Notes under the pieces: generated by a model
What the model was told of the DNA's origin: nothing
Databases searched by the model: none
What the model saw: the letters and a program-made list of their open reading frames with translations, nothing else
Program-made: the position numbers and the translations under genes
In this document: positions 30,271 to 35,490 of the stretch, one piece after another
Layout of the letters: every line of letters begins with the position of its first letter
Position numbering within the stretch: the stretch's first letter is position 1
Source: Nonomuraea antri
GTDB lineage: Bacteria > Actinomycetota > Actinomycetes > Streptosporangiales > Streptosporangiaceae
Length of the DNA: 35,490 nucleotides
NCBI RefSeq assembly: GCF_013283785.1
Contig: NZ_JABCPZ010000101.1
Location: 1-35,490 of the forward strand
Direction of reading: 5' to 3'

Positions 30271-32595
30271 ATGTCCACCCCCCTTCGCGCGCCTCACGTG
30301 ATCGCCGCCCCCGGAACCGGGGGAGTGGGCGAGAGCACGCTGAGACCCGACGGCACGCTCAAGGTCAAGGGCGAGTTCGCCTACTCCTCCGACCTGTGGA
30401 TCGACGGCATGTTGTGGGGCGCGACCCTGCGCAGCCCGCATCCACGGGCGCGCATCGTGGCCATCGACACCGCGCCGGCGCTGGCGTACCCGGGCGTGCA
30501 CGCCGTGCTCACCCACGAGGACGTGCCCGGGCGCAAGCACTACGGTGAGGACCACACCTGGGACCAGCCGGTGCTGGCCATCGGCGAGGTGCGGCACCAG
30601 GGCGAGCCGATCGCGCTGGTCGCCGCCGACCACCCCGAGACCGCCAGGCGCGCGCTGGAGCGGATCGCGATCGAGTGGGAGGTGCTCGAACCGCTCACCG
30701 ACGCCCGCCGCGCCGCCTTCGACCCCGACTACCCGCAGGTTCAGGACCTGCCGAACCCGGCGCGCCACCAGCCGGTACGCGTCGGCGACGTCGCCGCGGC
30801 CCGGGCCGAGGCCGAGATCGTGGTCAGCGGCTCGTACTCGGTCGGCATCCAGGACCAGGCGTTCCTCGGCCCCGAGTCCGGGCTGGCGGTGCCCGGCGAG
30901 GACGGCGGCGTCGACCTGTACGTGGCCACCCAGTGGATGCACAACGACCTCTCCCAGATCGGCCCCTGCCTGGGCCTGGACGAGTCGAAGATCCGCATGA
31001 CGCTGTCCGGCGTCGGCGGCGCGTTCGGCGGCCGCGAGGACCTGTCGGTGCAGATCCACGCCGCCATGCTGGCCCTGCGCACCGGCAAGCCGGTCAAGAT
31101 GGTCTACAACCGGCACGAGTCGTTCTTCGGCCACGTGCACCGGCACCCGGCCGAGATGCACTACGAGTACGGCGCCACCCGCGACGGCCGGCTGCTCTAC
31201 GCCGACGTGGAGATCCTGCTCGACGGCGGCGCCTACACCTCCTCCACCCGCAACGTGGTCGGCAACGCGGCCTCGCTCGCCGTCGGACCGTACGTGATCC
31301 CGAACATCGAGATCGACGCGTACGGCGTCTACACCAACAACCCGCCCTGCGGCGCGATGCGCGGTTTCGGCGCGGTGCAGGCGTGCTTCGCGCACGAGTC
31401 GATGATGGACAGGCTGGCCGCCGCGTGCGGGCTCGACCCGGTGACGATCCGGCAGATCAACGCGGTCGAGCAGGGCTCGGCGCTGGCCAACGGTCAGGTG
31501 CTGTGGGCGCCGCTGCCCATGGCCGACATGCTGCGGCAGGCGCGCGAGCTGCCCATGCCGCCCGAGCAGGACTTCGCCGACATCCGCGAGCTGCCGGGCG
31601 GCGCGTCCCAGACGACGCACGGCGAGGGCGTGCGGCGCGGCGTCGGGTACGGCGTCGGGCTGAAGAACATCTGCTTCTCCGAGGGCGCCGACGACTACTC
31701 GACCTGCCGGGTCCGCCTGGAGGTGATCGGCGGGGCGGCCACCGCGCTGGTGCACACCGCCGCCGCCGAGGTCGGCCAGGGACTGGTGACCATCGAGGCC
31801 CAGATCGCTCGCACCGAGCTCGGAATCGAGCGCGTGGTCATCCATCCGGCCGACCTCCAGGTGGGCGACTCGGGGTCGAGTTCGGCCTCGCGGCAGTCGT
31901 ACATGACGGGTGGCGCGGTCAAGACGGCCTGCGAGGCGGTGCGCGAGCGGGTCTTCGCGCTGGCCGCCGAGCGGTTCGGCCGCGCCTACGACGACCTGTC
32001 GCTGGCCGGCGGGAAGGTCGTCTCGGAGTCGGCCGGCGTGCTGGCCGCCATCGAGGACGTGCTCGGCGCCGAGGTCGTGGAGGAGACCAGGGAGTTCCAC
32101 CACCACCCCACCACCGGGATGGACCCGGTCACCGGCCGGGGCGACTCCCACACCCAGCTCGCGCTGTGCGTGCACCGGGCCGTCGTGGACGTGGACGTCG
32201 ACCTGGGGCTCGTCAAGGTGGTCGAGCTGGCCGCTGTCCAAGATGTCGGTAAAATCCTGAATCGGCTCTCGCTCGAGGGCCAGATTCATGGTGGCACCGC
32301 CCAGGGCCTCGGCCTGGCGGTGATGGAGGAGATCGTGGTCAGCGACGGCAAGGTACGCAACCCGTCGTTCACCGACTACCTGATCCCCACCATCCTCGAC
32401 ATGCCGCCCATGCGACTGGAAATCCTCGAGAACGCCGACCCCAGGGCCCCATACGGCCTGCGCGGCGCCGGAGAGCCACCCACACTCTCCTCCACCCCGG
32501 CCGTCGTCGCGGCGATCCGCGACGCCACGGGGCTCGCACTCAGCAGAGTGCCGGTCCGCCCGGAACACATCGCGGGCGGCGCCGTGACGGAGTGA
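30271..32595 (+). CDS. xanthine dehydrogenase molybdopterin-binding subunit
   Basis: 774 residues, ATG 30271, RBS AAGGAGG inside the end of the deaminase gene. Catalytic oxidation of hypoxanthine and xanthine to urate. Visible: N-terminal a/b hammerhead (VKGEFAYSSDLWIDGMLWGATLRSPHP), GVGGAFGGRED, PPCGAMRGFGAVQ with the substrate Arg, AAEVGQGLVTI, GDSGSSSASRQSYMTGGA, GQIHGGTAQGLG, and the base Glu in GLRGAGEPPTLSSTP. All match a working Mo-hydroxylase large subunit. Confidence 0.95.
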   Translation: MSTPLRAPHVIAAPGTGGVGESTLRPDGTLKVKGEFAYSSDLWIDGMLWGATLRSPHPRARIVAIDTAPALAYPGVHAVLTHEDVPGRKHYGEDHTWDQPVLAIGEVRHQGEPIALVAADHPETARRALERIAIEWEVLEPLTDARRAAFDPDYPQVQDLPNPARHQPVRVGDVAAARAEAEIVVSGSYSVGIQDQAFLGPESGLAVPGEDGGVDLYVATQWMHNDLSQIGPCLGLDESKIRMTLSGVGGAFGGREDLSVQIHAAMLALRTGKPVKMVYNRHESFFGHVHRHPAEMHYEYGATRDGRLLYADVEILLDGGAYTSSTRNVVGNAASLAVGPYVIPNIEIDAYGVYTNNPPCGAMRGFGAVQACFAHESMMDRLAAACGLDPVTIRQINAVEQGSALANGQVLWAPLPMADMLRQARELPMPPEQDFADIRELPGGASQTTHGEGVRRGVGYGVGLKNICFSEGADDYSTCRVRLEVIGGAATALVHTAAAEVGQGLVTIEAQIARTELGIERVVIHPADLQVGDSGSSSASRQSYMTGGAVKTACEAVRERVFALAAERFGRAYDDLSLAGGKVVSESAGVLAAIEDVLGAEVVEETREFHHHPTTGMDPVTGRGDSHTQLALCVHRAVVDVDVDLGLVKVVELAAVQDVGKILNRLSLEGQIHGGTAQGLGLAVMEEIVVSDGKVRNPSFTDYLIPTILDMPPMRLEILENADPRAPYGLRGAGEPPTLSSTPAVVAAIRDATGLALSRVPVRPEHIAGGAVTE

Positions 32596-32728
32596 CCACA
32601 CTCCGGGTGAGTTGATCAACAGGGGCAGCCCGCACCCCCCATTCAGCGGGAGAGACTCCACAACCCCACCCTGGCGCCGGGCGTTCACGCCCTGACGCGG
32701 GTCGACCATGCCCTTGGAGGGCCCGACC

Positions 32729-34156
32729 ATGACCCAACTCCAGACGAAACCGGCAGGAGACGGCCCCACGGCCGGCGGCTCCCTGCTCGACCGCCTCTTC
32801 GACCTGTCGGGGCGGGGCAGCACGGTGAGCAGGGAGGTGCGCGGCGGCATCACCACGTTCTTCGCGGTCGCCTACATCATCCTGCTCATCCCGATCATCC
32901 TCAGCGGCGCCAAGGACGTCACCGGCGCCTCGCTCACCATCCCGCAGCTCACCACCGCCGTCACCCTGTCGGCCGCGCTCACCACCATCCTCATGGGGCT
33001 GGTCGGCAACGCGCCGTTCGCGCTGGCCTCCGGGCTCGGCGTCGCGCCGGTGGTCGCCTTCCAGGCCGCCCCGCACATGACCTGGGACCAGGCCATGGGC
33101 CTGGTGGTGCTCGAAGGCGTGGTCATCGTGATCTTCGCCCTGACCGGCATCAGGCAGCTCATCATGGACGCCATCCCCACCCCGATCAAACACGCGATCG
33201 GCGTCGGCATCGGCATGTTCATCGCGCTGATCGGCCTGGTGGACGCCGGGTTCGTGAGCAAGGGCGCGGGCACCCCGCTCACCCTCGGCGCCGGCGGGCA
33301 CCTGTCCGGCTGGCCGATCGTGGTCTTCTGCGCCGGCCTGCTCGTGATGTTCGCGCTGTACGTGCTGCGCGTGCCCGGCGCCATTCTCATCAGCATCGTC
33401 CTGGCCACGGTGGCCGCCATCGCGATCAACGCCGCCGTGGACGGGCTCAAATGGGGCGTCGTCACCCCGACCATGCCCGAGAACATCGTCGCCACCCCCG
33501 ACTTCGGGCTGCTGTTCGACGTGGACCTGTTCGGCGGCTTCGGCTCGGCCGGCGTGCTGACCGCCACCGTGGTGCTGTTCACGCTGGTGCTGTCCGGCTT
33601 CTTCGACGCGATGGGCACCATCATCGGCGTCGGCGAGGAGGCCGGGCTGGCCGACTCACAGGGCCGCATCAAGGGCATCGGCAAGATCCTCACCATCGAC
33701 GGCCTGGGCGCGATCGTCGGCGGCGGCACCGGGGCCTCGGCGAACACGGTGGTCGTGGAGTCGGCCGCCGGAGTTGGGGAGGGCGCTCGCACCGGCCTCG
33801 CCAGCATCGTCACCGGCCTGCTGTTCGGCGGCGCGATGTTCCTGACGCCGCTGGCCGCGACCGTCCCCGCGCAGGCGGCCGCGCCCGCGCTGGTGCTCGT
33901 CGGCGCGCTGATGATGACCGCCGCCCGCAAGATCGAATGGGACGACCTGGACCTCGCCATCCCGGCGTTCCTGACCATCGCCCTGATGCCGTTCACCTAC
34001 TCGATCACCAACGGCGTCGGCGCCGGCATCGTCGCCTACGTCGTGGTCAAGGCGGCACGCAGGCGGTTCACCGAGATCCACTGGCTGCTCTGGGTGATCG
34101 CGGCGATCTTCGTGGCCTACTTCGGCATCGGATTCATCGAGGGGCTGTTCACCTGA
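32729..34156 (+). CDS. NCS2-family purine permease (AzgA-like)
   Basis: 475 residues from ATG 32729, RBS TTGGAGG 8 nt upstream; ATG 32708 lies before this RBS and is less likely. About 13-14 membrane segments. Signatures of the AzgA (adenine/guanine/hypoxanthine) branch: VRGGITTFFAVAYIILL near the N-terminus, ALASGLGVAPVVAF, TPIKHAIGVGIGMFIALIGL, LSGFFDAMGTIIGVGEEAGL, and GTGASANTVVVESAAGVGEGARTGLAS. It imports purine bases by proton symport to feed the catabolic genes upstream. A 133-bp gap separates it from the xanthine dehydrogenase gene, containing only GTTGATCAAC (32611-32620), so it may have its own promoter. Confidence 0.9.
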   Translation: MTQLQTKPAGDGPTAGGSLLDRLFDLSGRGSTVSREVRGGITTFFAVAYIILLIPIILSGAKDVTGASLTIPQLTTAVTLSAALTTILMGLVGNAPFALASGLGVAPVVAFQAAPHMTWDQAMGLVVLEGVVIVIFALTGIRQLIMDAIPTPIKHAIGVGIGMFIALIGLVDAGFVSKGAGTPLTLGAGGHLSGWPIVVFCAGLLVMFALYVLRVPGAILISIVLATVAAIAINAAVDGLKWGVVTPTMPENIVATPDFGLLFDVDLFGGFGSAGVLTATVVLFTLVLSGFFDAMGTIIGVGEEAGLADSQGRIKGIGKILTIDGLGAIVGGGTGASANTVVVESAAGVGEGARTGLASIVTGLLFGGAMFLTPLAATVPAQAAAPALVLVGALMMTAARKIEWDDLDLAIPAFLTIALMPFTYSITNGVGAGIVAYVVVKAARRRFTEIHWLLWVIAAIFVAYFGIGFIEGLFT

Positions 34157-34181
34157 TCGTCAGGTGACGGAAGGAGCGGGC

Positions 34182-35318
34182 ATGCGTGAGCTCGTGGACG
34201 ACCTGCGGGCCTGGATCGAGGAGGGGTGCGACTTCGCCGTCGCCTCGGTTGTCGGGGTGGGCGGCAGCGCGCCGCGTCAGCCGGGCGCGGCGCTGGCCGT
34301 GTCCGCCGACGGCACCGCCGTCGGCAGCGTCTCCGGCGGCTGCGTCGAAGGCGCGGTCTACGAGCTGTGCCTGCGCGCGATCGAGGAGCGCCGGCCGCTG
34401 CGCCAGAGCTTCGGCTACAGCGACTCCGACGCCTTCGCCGTGGGCCTGACCTGCGGCGGGACGATCGACGTGCTGGTCTGGCCGGTGGTCGGCGCGACCG
34501 GCGGCGCGCTGCCCGCCTTTCTCGGCGCGCTGGCTCGCGACGAGCCGGCCGCCCTGGTCAGGCCGCTCACCCCGGGCGCCGCGCCCGGCGCCCTGGCCGT
34601 CTTCCCGGACGGGCACCCGGGCTTCCCGGACGGGCACACCGGCTTCGCGGACGGGCACACGGGCGGCCTGGGCGGTGGCGGCGGGCTCGACCGGGTGGCC
34701 GTGGCCGAGGCCCGGGCCATGCTCGACGCCGGGCTGACCGGCGTACGCGAGATCTGCCACGGCGACGTGCGCGCCGAGGTGTTCGTCGAGACCTGCGCGC
34801 CGCCGCCGGCCATGCTCGTCTTCGGCGCCATCGACTTCGCCGCCGCGCTCACCCGGGTGGGCCGGCTGCTCGGCTACCACGTCACCGTGTGCGACGCCCG
34901 TCCGGTGTTCGCCACCCGGCGGCGCTTCCCCGACGCCCACGAGGTCGTCGTGGACTGGCCGCACCGTTTCCTGGAGCGGACCACGGTGGACGCCCGCACG
35001 GTGATCGCGGTGCTCACCCACGACGCCAAGTTCGACGTGCCGCTGCTGCGGGTGGCGCTGCGCACGCCGGCCGGCTACATCGGGGCGATGGGCTCGCGGC
35101 GCACCCACGACGACCGGCTGCGGCGGCTGCGCGAGGCCGGGACGAGCGAGGCGGAGCTGGGCCGGCTGCGCTCACCCATCGGGCTCGACCTCGGCGCGCG
35201 CACCCCGGAGGAGACGGCGCTGTCGATCGCCGCCGAGATCGTCGCCACCAGGCGCGGCGGCACCGGCCTGCCTCTGACCACCCGCACCGGCCCCATCCAC
35301 ACCTCCCACGCCGCCTGA
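34182..35318 (+). CDS. xdhC: XdhC-family molybdenum cofactor maturation protein
   Basis: 378 residues, ATG 34182, RBS GGAAGGAG. The N-terminal CoxI/XdhC domain has VVGVGGSAPRQPGAAL, SVSGGCVEGAVYE and GLTCGGTIDVLV. The C-terminal Rossmann domain has LVFGAIDFAAALTRVG, CDARPVFAT, VLTHDAKFDVPLL and GYIGAMGSRRTHDDR. XdhC proteins bind molybdenum cofactor, have it sulfurated and insert it into xanthine dehydrogenase. The linker between domains carries three FPDGHPG-like heptads and a glycine run, unusual for the family. Confidence 0.93.
   Translation: MRELVDDLRAWIEEGCDFAVASVVGVGGSAPRQPGAALAVSADGTAVGSVSGGCVEGAVYELCLRAIEERRPLRQSFGYSDSDAFAVGLTCGGTIDVLVWPVVGATGGALPAFLGALARDEPAALVRPLTPGAAPGALAVFPDGHPGFPDGHTGFADGHTGGLGGGGGLDRVAVAEARAMLDAGLTGVREICHGDVRAEVFVETCAPPPAMLVFGAIDFAAALTRVGRLLGYHVTVCDARPVFATRRRFPDAHEVVVDWPHRFLERTTVDARTVIAVLTHDAKFDVPLLRVALRTPAGYIGAMGSRRTHDDRLRRLREAGTSEAELGRLRSPIGLDLGARTPEETALSIAAEIVATRRGGTGLPLTTRTGPIHTSHAA
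34602..34664 (+). repeat. three tandem 21-bp repeats inside xdhC
   Basis: Units at 34602-34622, 34623-34643 and 34644-34664 encode FPDGHPG, FPDGHTG and FADGHTG with only a few base changes. They are in frame and sit in the interdomain linker, where copy number can change without breaking the protein. Confidence 0.85.
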
Positions 35319-35329
35319 CCCCCTCCCGA

Positions 35330-35377
35330 GCGCGGGCTCCGCGGTGTGCGGGGCCCGCGCCCGGGAAGGACGGGCGC
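35330..35377. terminator. bidirectional terminator hairpins after xdhC
   Basis: Stem 1: GCGCGGGC (35330-35337) plus T-G wobble plus CCGC, paired with GCGG and GCCCGCGC ending at 35360: 13 pairs, loop GGTGT. Stem 2: GCGCCCG (35357-35363) with CGGGCGC (35371-35377), directly after the minus-strand stop. The two overlap by 4 bases, so each strand may use its own. Confidence 0.6.
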
Positions 35378-35490
35378 TCACAGCAACCGGCGGAGTTCGG
35401 CCACGCCTTCCTCCTCCAGCGCGACCGCCTCCGCCGCCAGCTCGGCCAGCCGCCCGAGCAGCCCGCCCGCCTCGCCGCCCGCCGATGCCC
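35378..35490 (-). CDS. unrecognised protein, C-terminal fragment
   Basis: A minus-strand frame open from the window edge to TGA at 35380-35378 gives 37 residues ending AELAAEAVALEEEGVAELRRLL, an amphipathic, Ala/Glu/Leu-rich helix. Codon pattern and the terminator hairpin directly after the stop support a real gene. Too little is visible to name a family. Confidence 0.45.
   Translation of the reverse strand, partial: ASAGGEAGGLLGRLAELAAEAVALEEEGVAELRRLL

Noticed and set aside
30085..32856. 923-codon minus-strand open frame opposite the xanthine dehydrogenase gene
   Set aside because: Low-complexity His/Gly/Arg/Val translation with no domain; the plus strand has an unmistakable Mo-hydroxylase.

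Overview
The window is very GC-rich with actinobacterial codon use, GTG/TTG starts and many promoters sitting directly on the start codon. The gene set (MacS/MacR-type two-component system beside a phosphofructokinase, ClpC2-like regulator, PucR purine cluster, DasR-type operator) points to a filamentous actinomycete, probably Streptosporangiales (Nonomuraea-like). The genus is inference from style, not proof. It is chromosomal: I see no transposase, integrase, phage gene, CRISPR, rRNA or tRNA.

Layout. 1-2341: end of a DUF2064 glycosyltransferase, a coupled methyltransferase, and a PhoX/DUF839 protein with no export signal. 2363-5235: divergent TetR repressor and MMPL exporter around an inverted-repeat operator. 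5232-8473: MarR-GNAT fusion regulator divergent from a beta-propeller lactonase, then a dimethylformamidase-like lipoprotein. 8493-10440: a ClpC2-like HTH/Clp_N autoregulator with two perfect 17-bp palindromes on its promoter, divergent from a phosphofructokinase whose D104/K124 pair predicts pyrophosphate dependence and which has a perfect DasR-type (dre) palindrome upstream. 10586-14263: two tandem MHYT membrane sensors, divergent from macS-macR. 14328-17892: thiI, a YiaA/B-type membrane protein, a type I-beta DAHP synthase, and a sulfite-oxidase-like molybdoenzyme. 17948-21746: LytS-type kinase, LytTR regulator, small membrane protein and sodium:solute symporter. 22154-24134: endonuclease IV and a quinone-oxidoreductase-like MDR protein. 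24135-35318: a purine-catabolism locus: PucR regulator divergent from uraD-uraH-uox-xdh(FAD)-xdh(2Fe2S)-8-oxoguanine/guanine deaminase-xdh(Mo)-purine permease-xdhC. The last 113 bases hold the 3' end of an unrecognised minus-strand gene.

The strongest non-protein discovery is a complete transcription attenuator in front of the DAHP synthase gene (17043-17214, minus strand). A 22-codon leader peptide carries Phe-Leu-Phe-Trp-Tyr in a row. A 17-bp terminator hairpin follows, and a nested 9+8-bp antiterminator competes with both the terminator and an upstream protector hairpin. It would tie the first step of the shikimate pathway to charging of all three aromatic tRNAs.

How the genes work together: the purine locus imports purines (NCS2 permease), deaminates guanine-type bases, oxidises hypoxanthine/xanthine to urate (three-subunit XDH matured by XdhC), and carries urate through 5-hydroxyisourate and OHCU to S-allantoin. 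No allantoinase is in the window. The LytS/LytTR pair is likely the local switch for the co-transcribed symporter. Coordinates and motifs were read by eye; family assignments rest on recognised motifs, not on database searches.
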